A stretch of 64,000 bases of DNA from GCA-003244245 sp963822695 (lineage in GTDB: Bacteria > Actinomycetota > Actinomycetes > Mycobacteriales > Pseudonocardiaceae). The DNA lies in NCBI GenBank assembly GCA_963822695.1, contig CAWGJH010000018.1:1-64000 (forward strand), read 5' to 3'. How positions within the stretch are numbered: the first letter of the stretch is position 1; every line of letters starts with the position of its first letter. The position numbers and the translations under genes were made by a program. This document shows positions 42,611 through 52,024 of this stretch, in pieces. The notes below the pieces were generated by a model. The model made no database searches. It had not been told where the DNA came from and saw nothing but the letters and a program-made list of their open reading frames with translations.

Positions 42611-43792
42611 ATGCCCGAAGACGAGTCGCTGACCATTCGCGAAGCCAACGACGAACTGTGGAGCCAGTACGACACGTTGGCCACCCGCAGCTACGGTCAC
42701 CCGGTCCCGGATATCACCCGTCTGCGCCCCTACTCCGACACCCGTATCGCCCTGCGCGACGGCCGTGTCATCGCTGGCGGCCTCGGCCTGTTGACGCAGC
42801 AGTACTTCGGGGGGCGCCCGGTTCCCAGCGCCTGTCTGGCCAGCGGGTGCGTCGCCCCAGAGGCGCGCGGCAACCGCCTCACGGTCCGCATGCTCGCCGA
42901 GCGGATCCGTCCGCTGCAGGAGCAGGGTGCGGTCTTGGCTACCGTGTGGACCACCTCAACCGGCTACGCGCACAGGCTGGGTTGGGCAGCCCCGACCCAG
43001 GTGTTCTCGTGGACAGTCCCCACCGACCAGCTCCGGCGCAGCTTCGACCCGTCCGGCTTCGACATCGCCCACGGGACCAGCCCACAGACCCAGCGGATGC
43101 AGCACGAGCTGGCCACGCACTGGAACGGGCCCTGGCACCGGCCGCCCTGGTGGGACAGCTGGCAGCAAGACGAGCACCCCGGCTTGGCGTCCTACCAGGT
43201 CACCCTGCCCGGCCAGGAACCGACAGGGCTGCTGTCCCTGGAGGTCGAGCACCACCCGACCGAGGGCAGGCAGGTGATCGTCCAGGACTTCTGGGCCGCG
43301 AACGCACCGACAGCGAGCGCCATGTTCGCCTTCCTCGGCAGCCACAACAGCCGGATCCCCACCGTGGTGTTCCAACGGACCGGCCTGCCGCCCGCCCCGA
43401 TGCTGCTGCACACCCTGCACCGGGTGGGCTCCGCCGCCGCCCGTTCCTGGCACCCCTGGATGCTGCGCATCTTGGACCTGGCCCAGGCCGTGCGGCTGCG
43501 TGGCTGGCCGGACGATCTGGACCTCACCATGCTGCTCGAGGTCGCAGACGACACCCGCGGCACCACCGAACGGTTCACCCTGCGCATCACCGCAGGGCAG
43601 GGCGAGCTGACGCCGTCAACAGGCGACGGCGTTGTCAGACTGACCCGTCGCCAATTCGCCGTCTGGTACGCAGGCGGCTACCGCACCGTGGCCGCGGCCA
43701 CGGTGGCCGGCGTGCACGGTGATCCGCACGCCATGGCCCGGTTCGTGCACGCCACGACCGACCGTGAACCGTGGCTGCCGGACTATTTCTAA
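42611..43792 (+). CDS. Eis-like GNAT N-acetyltransferase
   Basis: 393 residues from ATG 42611, 5 nt after GAGGAGG. The N-terminal GNAT domain (SGCVAPEARGNRLTVRMLAERI, acetyl-CoA loop), a second GNAT-like domain and a C-terminal sterol-carrier-like domain (RITAGQGELTPSTGDGVVRLTRRQFAVWYAGGY) give the three-domain Eis layout and length. Eis enzymes acetylate amines of aminoglycosides and peptides. It may tailor the product or give self-resistance. Confidence 0.82.
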   Translation: MPEDESLTIREANDELWSQYDTLATRSYGHPVPDITRLRPYSDTRIALRDGRVIAGGLGLLTQQYFGGRPVPSACLASGCVAPEARGNRLTVRMLAERIRPLQEQGAVLATVWTTSTGYAHRLGWAAPTQVFSWTVPTDQLRRSFDPSGFDIAHGTSPQTQRMQHELATHWNGPWHRPPWWDSWQQDEHPGLASYQVTLPGQEPTGLLSLEVEHHPTEGRQVIVQDFWAANAPTASAMFAFLGSHNSRIPTVVFQRTGLPPAPMLLHTLHRVGSAAARSWHPWMLRILDLAQAVRLRGWPDDLDLTMLLEVADDTRGTTERFTLRITAGQGELTPSTGDGVVRLTRRQFAVWYAGGYRTVAAATVAGVHGDPHAMARFVHATTDREPWLPDYF

Positions 43793-43977
43793 CCCTGCAC
43801 AGCCCCGAGGCTGCCCCAGTCCTGCCCAGCACCGTGGCGTAGTTACCGGGCCGGTGCTCGGCGGCAACCGGCGGAGGCCGCACCCGCAATGTCGGACGTG
43901 GCCAGCACACTGACCCCCAGACAGCAGACTGCTCGCCGTGGCCGCACAACCGTCGGCGGGCCCCGTAAGGAGGCTTG

Positions 43978-45357
43978 ATGACCGGCCGCCGTCCGAAGCC
44001 TCCGAACCTGGCCCTGGCAGCGCTACTCGACGGGTACGGGATGAGCCGCAAACGGCTCGCCTACCGGGTCAACCAGCTGGCCAAGCAGGCAGGTCTGCAA
44101 ACGGCCTACAAGCACTCCAGCGTCACCCGGTGGCTCCAGGGAGAGACACCGAAAAACCTCGTGCCCACCTTCATCGCCGCCGCGTTGAGCGAACGAATCG
44201 GCCGGGTCGTCGCGGTGGAGGAGATCGGCATGGGTGCCAGCCTCGACGGCGCTCCTGCGGGATGGGACTTCCCCCGGGACCGCAGCGAAGCCATCCAGAG
44301 CGTGCGGACCCACTGGAGCGAACAGGACGAAGACCGCCTCGGCGACCGCTTCGCGGCCACCGGCTACGCCCGTGCCGTCACACGCTGGCTCGCCGTCCCC
44401 ACCGATGCCGCCACGGCAGGCGAAGGCACTCGCCGCTGCGGCCGTGAGGACCTCAAAGACCTACGCGACACCGCTGACCAGGCCCGTTTGTGGGACGCGA
44501 GGTTCGGAGGCGGCGACTGGCGACTGAGTTCGGTGACCCACTGCCTGCGCGACCGGGCACTGCCCCTGCTCACCGGCTCTTACCCCGAACAGGTCGGCCA
44601 CGAACTGTTCACAATCACCGCAGAGCTGTCCCGGGTCGTGGCCTGGGCGGCATTCGACAGCGGTCACAGCGGCGCCGCGCAGCGGCACTTCATCCAGGCG
44701 CTACGGCTGGCCCGCGCGGCCGGCGATGTCGAGATGGGCGCCTACATCCTGACGACCATGGCCCTGCACACCGTCCTCGAAGGCGCACCGGACCAGGCAC
44801 TCGACATGGCGCAGGGCGCCTACCACCGAGCCCGCCGTCACGCGGCCCCGCGAGTGCTGGCCTTTGCCAAGCTGGTCGAAGCCCGCGCCCAAAGCCGCCT
44901 CGGAGACGCCGCCTCGGCATCCGCCGCGCTCAGCCGCGCCGAAGCACTGCTGGACAAGATCCAGCCCGGAGTGCACGACCCGAGGTGGATCTCCTATGTC
45001 GGCTACGGCCGCCTCGCGGCCGACGCCACCGAGATCTTCCGAGACCTCCGCAACCCGAAGGCCGCGCTCCGGTGGAACGAGCAGGCCAGCGACATGTCCC
45101 CCAACGTCCACACCCGTGCCGTCGGGCTCCGCCTGGCCGTCGCCGCCACCGCCGCCTGCCAAGCGCGCGACCTCGACCACGCGCTGGACTGCGGCCACCG
45201 GGCACTGGACATCCTGACCCGGGTGACCTCCACACGTGCTGAGAATTACCTGCGGGCCGTCACTAACGCCTTGACACCCTGGGCCACCGACGCCCGCGCC
45301 CGCGACTTCACCGAGCATCTAGACCAGCGACTCACCCACGAAACGGAGAGGCCGTGA
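43978..45357 (+). CDS. Transcriptional regulator with HTH and TPR-like helices
   Basis: 459 residues from ATG 43978, with AAGGAGG upstream. The N-terminal part (LALAALLDGYGMSRKRLAYRVNQLAKQ, HSSVTRWLQGETP) is an atypical XRE-type HTH. From residue 150 to the end helical repeats (HFIQALRLARAAGDVEMGAYILTTMAL, MAQGAYHRARRHAAPRVLAFAKLVEARAQ) form a sensor. This architecture is common in regulators within actinomycete biosynthetic clusters. Confidence 0.8.
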   Translation: MTGRRPKPPNLALAALLDGYGMSRKRLAYRVNQLAKQAGLQTAYKHSSVTRWLQGETPKNLVPTFIAAALSERIGRVVAVEEIGMGASLDGAPAGWDFPRDRSEAIQSVRTHWSEQDEDRLGDRFAATGYARAVTRWLAVPTDAATAGEGTRRCGREDLKDLRDTADQARLWDARFGGGDWRLSSVTHCLRDRALPLLTGSYPEQVGHELFTITAELSRVVAWAAFDSGHSGAAQRHFIQALRLARAAGDVEMGAYILTTMALHTVLEGAPDQALDMAQGAYHRARRHAAPRVLAFAKLVEARAQSRLGDAASASAALSRAEALLDKIQPGVHDPRWISYVGYGRLAADATEIFRDLRNPKAALRWNEQASDMSPNVHTRAVGLRLAVAATAACQARDLDHALDCGHRALDILTRVTSTRAENYLRAVTNALTPWATDARARDFTEHLDQRLTHETERP

Positions 45358-45541
45358 TCTGATGACCCCGCCTCGACACCGCCATCAGCCCGGCTGGGCA
45401 AGCCCTGGCTGGTGCCCGGCCCGGTGAATCGATCCCGCCGCCGTGATCAGTACATTTCGAGGCTCCCACTGCTGTCCACGCACAGCCTTTCACCACCCCG
45501 CCGGCACCTGTTTGCCCCGCGATCTGGAGGACATCCCTCGC

Positions 45542-46429
45542 ATGACGCTCGACGCACTTTTGCCAGCTGACCTGCGGCACTGGTTGACCCGCCACCTGCC
45601 CGGTCCCGACACCGTCGCGGACGTCTCCTGGCTTCGCGGCTGTTCCCAGGTCTGGCGTGTGGCCTCGGGCACGAACGAGGCCTACGTGAAGCTGAGCCCC
45701 GCCGAGAAGGGCTACGCGCGCGAGGTGCACGCTTACCAGCACGCTGCCCGCTTCGCACCCGACGAGGTTCCCCGTCTGCTGGCCGCGGATCCCGACCTGC
45801 GGGCCATCATGACCTCACCGGTGCCGGGACGGGTCGTCCGTGGGCTCACCCTCACCGTCGAGGCGGAAACCCGGGTACACGAACTTGCCGGTCGGCTACT
45901 GCGGCGGTGGCACGACCTCCCCGAGCCGATCACAGATCAGGCGCGCGATGCCATCAGGGTGTCTGTAGCCGAGCAGGCGGACGAGGCCGCCATGTGTCTG
46001 GAGCGCGTCGCCGAGCACCTCACCGACGCCCAGCGCGCCCTGGTACAGCGGGTGTTCCTGGAGTTGCCCCGTCTCGCCGAGGCCCTCCCGGTTGTCTACC
46101 GGCACGGCGACTACTCGCCCCGCAACTGGTTGTGGGACGCCGAGCACAGTACCGTCGGCCTGATCGATTTCGAGCAGGCCGACCACGGCATCGCCGTAGA
46201 GGATCTCGTGTGGCTTCACGGCGCGGTCTGGCCCACACGTCCGGACCTCAAGGCCGCTTTCCTGTCCGGCTACGGACGCCAGCTGTCCGACGCCGAACAC
46301 CGGGGCCTGCCCCTGCTCACCGCGCGGCTGGCCGTTTCCTACCTCACCACGGGCATCACCAAGCAGGATCCCGTGCTCATCGACCGCGGCCGAACCGCCC
46401 TCAAACACCTGGTGAACACCGACCGGTGA
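45542..46429 (+). CDS. APH/choline kinase-fold phosphotransferase
   Basis: 295 residues from ATG 45542. Kinase-like fold: N-lobe with VWRVASGTNEAYVKLSP (ATP Lys), catalytic loop VYRHGDYSPRNWLWD, and metal Asp in VGLIDFEQAD. These enzymes phosphorylate small hydroxyl compounds such as aminoglycosides, homoserine or sugars. The acceptor is unknown; in this context, tailoring or self-protection. Confidence 0.85.
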   Translation: MTLDALLPADLRHWLTRHLPGPDTVADVSWLRGCSQVWRVASGTNEAYVKLSPAEKGYAREVHAYQHAARFAPDEVPRLLAADPDLRAIMTSPVPGRVVRGLTLTVEAETRVHELAGRLLRRWHDLPEPITDQARDAIRVSVAEQADEAAMCLERVAEHLTDAQRALVQRVFLELPRLAEALPVVYRHGDYSPRNWLWDAEHSTVGLIDFEQADHGIAVEDLVWLHGAVWPTRPDLKAAFLSGYGRQLSDAEHRGLPLLTARLAVSYLTTGITKQDPVLIDRGRTALKHLVNTDR

Positions 46430-46599
46430 CCACCCGCACCGGCGGCCCTCCAGCACAGCGGGCACTGGAGCTGCGCAAGGCCCCACCGTTACCTGGCCGC
46501 CGTCGTGCCAGCAGACCGCCGAACGCCCGCAGCTTCTAGGCGCGCCCGCCGACACGCACGTGCCCCAGCGACACCGTCCGAACTGGTGAGGAGATCACC

Positions 46600-46716
46600 A
46601 TGGCCTACCACCCCGGCATACCCACCGCCGGTGGTCCAGGCAGGCGCTTACCTGATCCCGAATACGTCCCCTCTGAGCTGTTCGCGCCTGGCGAGCGCCC
46701 GGAGGCAGACAGATGA
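46600..46716 (+). CDS. 38-residue peptide coupled to PIG-L deacetylase
   Basis: ATG 46600 follows GAGGAG by about 6 nt. The product starts MAYHPGIPTAGGPGRRLPDP and ends EYVPSELFAPGERPEADR. The stop overlaps the next ATG (ATGA). Pro/Gly-rich, no Cys, Ser or Thr cluster. It could be a leader for translational coupling, a small subunit or a precursor peptide; I do not recognise it. Confidence 0.5.
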   Translation: MAYHPGIPTAGGPGRRLPDPEYVPSELFAPGERPEADR

Positions 46717-47372
46717 CGACCGTGCTCATCGTGGTGGCCCATCCCGACGACGCCGAGATCGCCATGGGCATGCGGATGCGCTGGTACGCACTCAACGGTG
46801 CCTGGGTCCGGGTGCACTGCCTGACCACCGGAGCACCCGGCCCGGACGGCGCGGCGTTACGCCGGGGCGAGTGCCTCAACGCCGGCGAGCTGCTGGGCGT
46901 GGACCAATACACCTTCTCGTCCATCCCCGACACCCGCTTCGTGGAGCACCGCGGGCGCATCAACGCCGACCTGTTCTCCGTCTTCCACGACACCCGGCCC
47001 GACATCGTCTACACCCACTACCCCAGCGACCAGCACCTCGACCACAGCACCACCGCGCAGGAAGTAACGACGGTAGCCCAGCGGGAGGCCAGGAACCTGT
47101 ACTATTTCCGCTCGCCCTACAGCGTCGGGTTCGAGCCCACGATGTTCTTCATGGGCACCCCCGAACTCCTGGACATCAAGGTCCGCGCCCTCAAATGCTT
47201 CGGCTCGCAACGCCAGCTCGATATGAACGTCTTCCGGCAACTGGCCGAAGTGGAATACCGCCGGTACGTGCACCACCGAGTAGTAGCGGGTTTCCCGGAA
47301 CAGTCGACCTGTGCCGAGCTGTTCGCCATCGCGCGACGAGTGGAGTTCGCCGACCAGACCGACGGTGGCTGA
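46713..47372 (+). CDS. PIG-L/LmbE-family N-acetyl-sugar deacetylase
   Basis: 219 residues from ATG 46713 with GGAGG upstream. The zinc motif AHPDDAEIAMG at the N-terminus and the third ligand in YPSDQHLDHS. LmbE/PIG-L proteins remove acetyl groups from GlcNAc-type sugars (for example MshB, BtrD). Last gene of the cluster; it fits formation of an aminosugar-like product. Confidence 0.92.
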   Translation: MTTVLIVVAHPDDAEIAMGMRMRWYALNGAWVRVHCLTTGAPGPDGAALRRGECLNAGELLGVDQYTFSSIPDTRFVEHRGRINADLFSVFHDTRPDIVYTHYPSDQHLDHSTTAQEVTTVAQREARNLYYFRSPYSVGFEPTMFFMGTPELLDIKVRALKCFGSQRQLDMNVFRQLAEVEYRRYVHHRVVAGFPEQSTCAELFAIARRVEFADQTDGG

Positions 47373-48025
47373 GCCACTAACGTGTCGGCGGGAGCTACTG
47401 CCCGTCAAGTCCTGACAGTCCGAGTGTTCCGACCCGGGTCACATATATCAAAGGCCCCGCCGACGCGCCCCTCGCCGTCACGAACAAGGTCTATCTCCTG
47501 CGTAAGAGATAACCCCAGAGTTCGCGGGAGTCGTGGCGTGCATCCGGGCGGCCGTTAAGGCGCTGGCCTGGGCGTTTCCCGGCGCTGCGGGCACCTGAGA
47601 AGCCGATGAGCAAAGTTCACGATTCCTGAAATATTATCGTCTTTGCCGACGAGAGGTTCGCATTCGTGAACGGTGGGATGCGCATGAGCCATCGCCCTCG
47701 CTCGTCTAGGCCCGCTTTTCCCCCGGCGGATGCCCGCAGCCTGTGTTCTCCGCTGCCGAGGCCGTATCGTCGACTGCTGCACCCTGGATGAGCACCGGCC
47801 GGTCGACGACGAACCCAAGGATCCACCTCGGTTCTGACGCCGACCGACCCTGGGGTTCCCGTCGATGAGCCTTCAGATCTCCTGAACTCACGGGAGCCTC
47901 AGGACTCCTGAAGCTGACCTGAAGTGCAAAGTAGCGGGGTAAAACCGGCAATGAGATGATCTTGATCCGGTGAGTCCCCCCGTGGAGAAGCTGGTACTCG
48001 TCGGTTGCGCTGAGCTGAGGGCGAG
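47373..48025. other. Intergenic region after the biosynthetic-like cluster
   Basis: About 650 bp with only shadow frames. An imperfect inverted repeat, CGTGTCGGCGGG (47381) and CCCGCCGACGCG (47456), could end transcription of the cluster. TCAGGACTCCTGA near 47898 is a short palindrome. The last 80 bases may belong to the end of the IS whose transposase remnant follows. Confidence 0.4.
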
Positions 48026-48473
48026 GTGGTGGCGGAGTCCAGGCAGGGCAAAGATGGGCGCCTGCAGCGGCTGAAGTGGTTTCTCTGGCATGGCAACGTC
48101 TTCCGTGCTCTACAGACAGTGCAGGACCTGGAGATCGACCTCGACGTTGAGGAGCCCAGCGTCTCCCAGACCAAGCTGCTCAAAGCGGTGCGCGAGTTCG
48201 GTGGCTACCTCACCGCCAACGCCAGCTGCATCCCCAACTACGGGGAGCGCCGCCGCGCCGGGGAGACCATCTCCACCTCGTTCGTCGAGTCCACGGTCAA
48301 CCAGGTGATCTCCCAGCATGGTCAAAAAACAGCAGATGCGCTGGAGCCCCCGCAGTGCGCACCTGCTCCTCCAGATACGCACCCGCATCCTCAACGACAC
48401 CCTCACCAACGACTACCGACGTTGGTACCCCAACTTCACCCACACCCCAGATCAACAGCACCAGGCCGCATAA
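48026..48473 (+). pseudogene. ISKra4-like transposase C-terminal remnant
   Basis: The frame from 48026 encodes RLKWFLWHGNVFRALQTVQD, LLKAVREFGGYLTANAS, IPNYGERRRAGE and STSFVESTVNQVIS, typical of ISKra4-type transposases. Near 48318 the frame shifts by one; the continuation reads MVKKQQMRWSPRSAHLLLQI and RTRILNDTLTNDYRRWYPNF, to TAA 48473. The N-terminal and catalytic parts are missing. Confidence 0.75.
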
Positions 48474-48604
48474 CCTCCCACGGTTTTTCCCACTCTCGTC
48501 TGGTGGCCTGGTCCCAGGTGGTGAAGCGGGTGTTCATCTCGTGGCGGTACTGGGCTGCGGTGAGTCGGTGGCGGTGGGGTCGGAAGTGCAATTCTGGGGT
48601 CACC

Positions 48605-49079
48605 TCAGGACGGCTCGCAGATGACGACGTGGATCTTCCGGTCGGTCCAGGACTGGTAGTTCTCGTAGTCGGGGTATAGCTCGACCATCCGTGGCCAGAG
48701 CTCCGCGCGCTCCTTGTCATCTGCGGTGCGGGCCCGCATCCTCCGCCGGTGCCGGCCGGTCTGGATGAGTACCCTCGGCTCGGCCTGGAGGTTGAGGTAC
48801 CAGGCTGGGTTCCTGGGCATGCCGTTCTGCGAGGCCACGAGCACGATGCCGCACTCCGTCCGCTAGGTAGATCAGCGGCTTGGTCCGGGGCTTGCCGATC
48901 TTTCGACCACGCGTGGTGAGCAGGCACACCGGAACGCCCTACGGATTGCCCGGCTTCCGGAACTTCCCCCCGAGCGCTCCACCCGTGAGCTGGAACAGCG
49001 CCACATTCGCGGCGCTCAAGTATTTCATGAATCCGAAGATCCTCGGCGAGTCGAGGTAGGCGGGGTGGGGTTTCGACAC
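48605..49079 (-). pseudogene. Deazaflavin-dependent nitroreductase-like gene (DUF385), broken
   Basis: The start near 49079 reads VSKPHPAYLDSPRIFGFMKYL, ANVALFQLTGGALGGKFRK, then a stop at about 48939. VCLLTTRGRKIGKPRTKPLIYLADG continues in the next segment, and LVASQNGMPRNPAWYLNLQA, IQTGRHRRRMRARTADD and ELYPDYENYQSWTDRKIHVV in a third frame. All parts of an F420H2-dependent Ddn-like protein are present but cut by a stop and at least one frameshift. Confidence 0.75.
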
Positions 49080-49299
49080 GGCGACCTCCAGGAGGCGAAT
49101 CCGACAACCCGTTAGTCTGTCACGACAGCGCCCCCTCCGCCCCGACATTAAGCCATCCCGGCATGAGCGACAGTCGATGACGCGAACTCGCCAGTTCTGA
49201 CCCCCGGGAGGAGGGGTTGGGGTTGCGGCGGCTCGCGAAGTTCGCGTCGGCGACGGCTGAAAACCGACCCGTCGGACTCCCCGAAAAACCAATGACGGA

Positions 49300-49614
49300 T
49301 CAGCTGCGCAGGAGGTCTAGGTCCAGGACTCGGACGTGCAGTGCGGTGCGCTGCTGGAGGGCGGCGCGCAGCGCGCGGTGCAGGCCGTCCTCTAAGAACA
49401 GCTCGCCGCACCACCGCACCGCGTGCGGGAACAGATCGCCGAAGGGGGTGGGGTCCTCGGACAGCAGCCGATCCAGCTCCACCACTGTCGCGGTGGTGAC
49501 TAGGTCCGCCAAGCGCACCTGCTGGGGCGGGATCTGCGCCCAATCTTTCAGGGAAAACCCGTGCTCGGGATAGGGGCGGCCCTGCCGGACTTCCTTGAAG
49601 ATCACAGCTGGCAC
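49300..49614 (-). CDS. Conserved actinobacterial protein upstream of hrcA
   Basis: 104 residues from GTG 49614. VIFKEVRQGRPYPEHGFSLKDWAQIPPQQVRL, LDRLLSEDPTPFGDLFPHAVRW and ELFLEDGLHRALRAALQQRTALHVRVL are strongly family-like. A homologue is found next to hrcA in mycobacteria (Rv2375 region); databases sometimes label the family VapB-like antitoxin. No toxin gene is adjacent. Function unknown. Confidence 0.75.
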   Translation of the reverse strand: MPAVIFKEVRQGRPYPEHGFSLKDWAQIPPQQVRLADLVTTATVVELDRLLSEDPTPFGDLFPHAVRWCGELFLEDGLHRALRAALQQRTALHVRVLDLDLLRS

Positions 49615-49752
49615 TCATCTCCTGTCTCCCGCTCGGCGTGAGTCACCAGCGTATCGGGCGCGTCGGCGGGTCCCGACGCCTGCACCGGTGGCGCACTAGA
49701 CTTGGCGTACAGGCCCTCTACCAGCGCCAGGGATCAGCATCAGGGAGGTGAC

Positions 49753-50775
49753 GTGAACGCGGACGACCGCCGGTTTGAGGTGTTGCGCGCCATCGTCACG
49801 GACTACGTGGCCACCCACGAGCCGGTCGCGTCCCGCTCGCTGGTGGAACGGCACCATTTCGGGGTGTCCAGCGCGACCATCCGCAATGACATGGTGGCGC
49901 TGGAGGAGGACGGCTACATCACCCAGCCGCACACCAGCGCCGGTCGGGTACCCACCGACAAGGGTTACCGGCTGTTCGTTGACCGGCTGTCGGAGGTGAA
50001 GCCGCTGTCGGCGGCCGAGCGCCGCGCGGTGCAGACCTTCCTGCAGGGCGCGGTCGACCTCGACGACGTGTTGCGCCGCAGCGTGCGGTTACTGGCCCAA
50101 CTCACCCGGCAGGTGGCGGTGATCCAGTACCCCACCCTGAGCCGGTCCACGGTGCGTCACCTTGAGGTGCTCGCGGTGACTCCGGCCCGGTTGATGCTGG
50201 TCCTCATCACCGACGCGGGCCGGGTGGACCAGCGCCTGCTTGACCTGGGTGACGTCATCACCGAGGAGCAGGTGGCGCAGCTACGAACGCTGCTCAATCA
50301 GGCGCTGGCGGGGCGCCGGCTGGGGGAGGCCTCCGCAGCGGTGGCTGACCTTCCCGAGCAGGCTCCCCTGGAGCTCCGGGATGCGATGATCCGGGCCTCG
50401 ACGGTTCTGATCGAGACATTGGTGGAGCATCCCGAGGAGCGGCTGTTGCTCGGCGGCACCGCCAACCTCACCCGCAACGCCACCGACTTCCCAGGCTCGT
50501 TACGCCAGGTGCTCGAGGCGTTGGAGGAGCAGGTGGTGGTGCTCAAGCTGCTGGCCGCAGCCCGTGACCCGGGCACCATCACGGTGCGGATCGGTGAGGA
50601 GAATGAGGCTGAGGAGATGCGCAGTACGTCGTTGGTCTCGATCGGCTATGCCTCGCACGGCACGGTGCTCGGGGGTATGGGCGTGGTCGGACCGACCAGG
50701 ATGGACTACCCGGGCACCATCGCCGCGGTGCGAGCGGTGGCACGATATGTGGGGGAGATCCTGACCACCCGGTGA
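49753..50775 (+). CDS. hrcA: Heat-inducible transcription repressor HrcA
   Basis: 340 residues from GTG 49753, with GGGAGG upstream. Winged helix near the N-terminus (RFEVLRAIVTDYVATHEPVASRSLVER, HHFGVSSATIRNDM), then the GAF-like dimer domain (IGYASHGTVLGGMGVVGPTRMDYPGTI). It represses chaperone genes through CIRCE operators; I saw no clear CIRCE before it. Followed by dnaJ. Confidence 0.96.
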   Translation: MNADDRRFEVLRAIVTDYVATHEPVASRSLVERHHFGVSSATIRNDMVALEEDGYITQPHTSAGRVPTDKGYRLFVDRLSEVKPLSAAERRAVQTFLQGAVDLDDVLRRSVRLLAQLTRQVAVIQYPTLSRSTVRHLEVLAVTPARLMLVLITDAGRVDQRLLDLGDVITEEQVAQLRTLLNQALAGRRLGEASAAVADLPEQAPLELRDAMIRASTVLIETLVEHPEERLLLGGTANLTRNATDFPGSLRQVLEALEEQVVVLKLLAAARDPGTITVRIGEENEAEEMRSTSLVSIGYASHGTVLGGMGVVGPTRMDYPGTIAAVRAVARYVGEILTTR

Positions 50776-50847
50776 GCGGGGTTGCGCTCACCGAATAGAT
50801 ATGCACGACGAGTACCGCGGCGAGGGCTGCGGCGGGAGGACGCCAGC

Positions 50848-52002
50848 GTGGCCAGGGACTACTACGCAATCCTGGGAGTGCCCCGGGACGCCAGCGCGGA
50901 GCAGATTAAGCGCGCCTACCGCAAGTTGGCGCGGGAGTTGCACCCCGACGTCAACCCCGACGCCGAAGCGCGACAGCGTTTCCAGGATGTCACCGCCGCC
51001 TACGAGGTGCTGACTGACCCGCAGAAGCGCCAGATCGTTGACCTCGGCGGGGATCCGCTGGAGCCCGGCGCGGGGCGCGGTGCAGGGGGTGATCCCTTTG
51101 GCGGGTTCGGTTTTGGCGACATCATGGACGCCTTCTTCGGTGCTGGTGGTGGGCCCGGCCGGCGCGGGCCGCGCAGTCGGGTGCAGAGCGGTTCCGACGC
51201 ACTGATCCGGCTGCAGCTCACCCTCGAGGAGTGTGCCAGCGGGGCATCCCGCGAGCTCACCGTGGACACCGCCGTGCTCTGTGGCGAATGCAACGGCTCC
51301 GGTTGCGCCACCGGCGCCCGGCCGCGGACCTGCGACACCTGTGGCGGCGCCGGCGAGGTGCAGAACGTGCAGCGGACCTTCCTCGGTCAGGTGATGACCT
51401 CGCGGCCGTGCCCGGTGTGCCGCGGCCTCGGCGAGGTCATCCCGGACCCTTGCCGCCAGTGCGGCGGGGACGGGCGGATCCGGGCCCGCCGCAACGTCAC
51501 CGCGAAGGTACCTGCCGGAGTGGGGGACGGGATGCGGGTGCGGCTGGCCGGCCAGGGCGAGGTAGGCCCCGGTGGCGGCCCAGCGGGTGATCTCTACGTC
51601 GAGGTGCAGGAGGTGCCGCACGAGACGTTCACCCGCGACGATGCCGACCTGCACTGCACCGTGCGGGTTCCGATGACGGCCGCCGCGTTGGGCACCACCG
51701 TCGTCCTGGAGACCCTTGACGGCACCGAGGAGGTTCGGGTCGAACCGGGCACCCAGTGCGCGACCGTGCTGTCCTTGCGGGGGCGGGGGATGCCGCGGCT
51801 GCGCAGCACCGGCCGCGCTGAGGGGCGGGGCGACCTGTTCGTCCACCTCGACGTCGTGACCCCGACGCGGCTGGATCCCCGGCAGATCGAACTGCTGCGT
51901 GAGCTTGCCCTCCTGCGCGGTGAGGAGCAGGCCGAGCTCACGGCGAACGGCCGGGCCGGTGGTTTGTTCTCCCGGTTGCGGGATTCTCTAGGTGGACGCT
52001 GA
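50848..52002 (+). CDS. dnaJ: Chaperone protein DnaJ (DnaJ2 type)
   Basis: 384 residues from GTG 50848 with GGGAGGA upstream. The J-domain has the HPD motif (ARELHPDVNP). A short Gly/Phe region (DPFGGFGFGD) follows, then the cysteine-rich zinc domain with four CxxCxGxG-type motifs (CGECNGSG, CDTCGGAG, CPVCRGLG, CRQCGGDG) and the substrate-binding C-terminus. It is a co-chaperone of DnaK, regulated with hrcA. Confidence 0.96.
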   Translation: MARDYYAILGVPRDASAEQIKRAYRKLARELHPDVNPDAEARQRFQDVTAAYEVLTDPQKRQIVDLGGDPLEPGAGRGAGGDPFGGFGFGDIMDAFFGAGGGPGRRGPRSRVQSGSDALIRLQLTLEECASGASRELTVDTAVLCGECNGSGCATGARPRTCDTCGGAGEVQNVQRTFLGQVMTSRPCPVCRGLGEVIPDPCRQCGGDGRIRARRNVTAKVPAGVGDGMRVRLAGQGEVGPGGGPAGDLYVEVQEVPHETFTRDDADLHCTVRVPMTAAALGTTVVLETLDGTEEVRVEPGTQCATVLSLRGRGMPRLRSTGRAEGRGDLFVHLDVVTPTRLDPRQIELLRELALLRGEEQAELTANGRAGGLFSRLRDSLGGR

Positions 52003-52024
52003 CGGGCGCCGGTGAGGGGCCGCG

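Noticed and set aside
47555..47951. Minus-strand frames of about 80 codons in the gap after the PIG-L gene
   Set aside because: No ribosome binding site, no domain, low complexity; treated as non-coding.
49600..49680. Possible CIRCE operator before hrcA (GGCACTC ... GAGTCACC)
   Set aside because: CIRCE needs TTAGCACTC-N9-GAGTGCTAA. Here the spacing is about 22 nt and the arms do not match.
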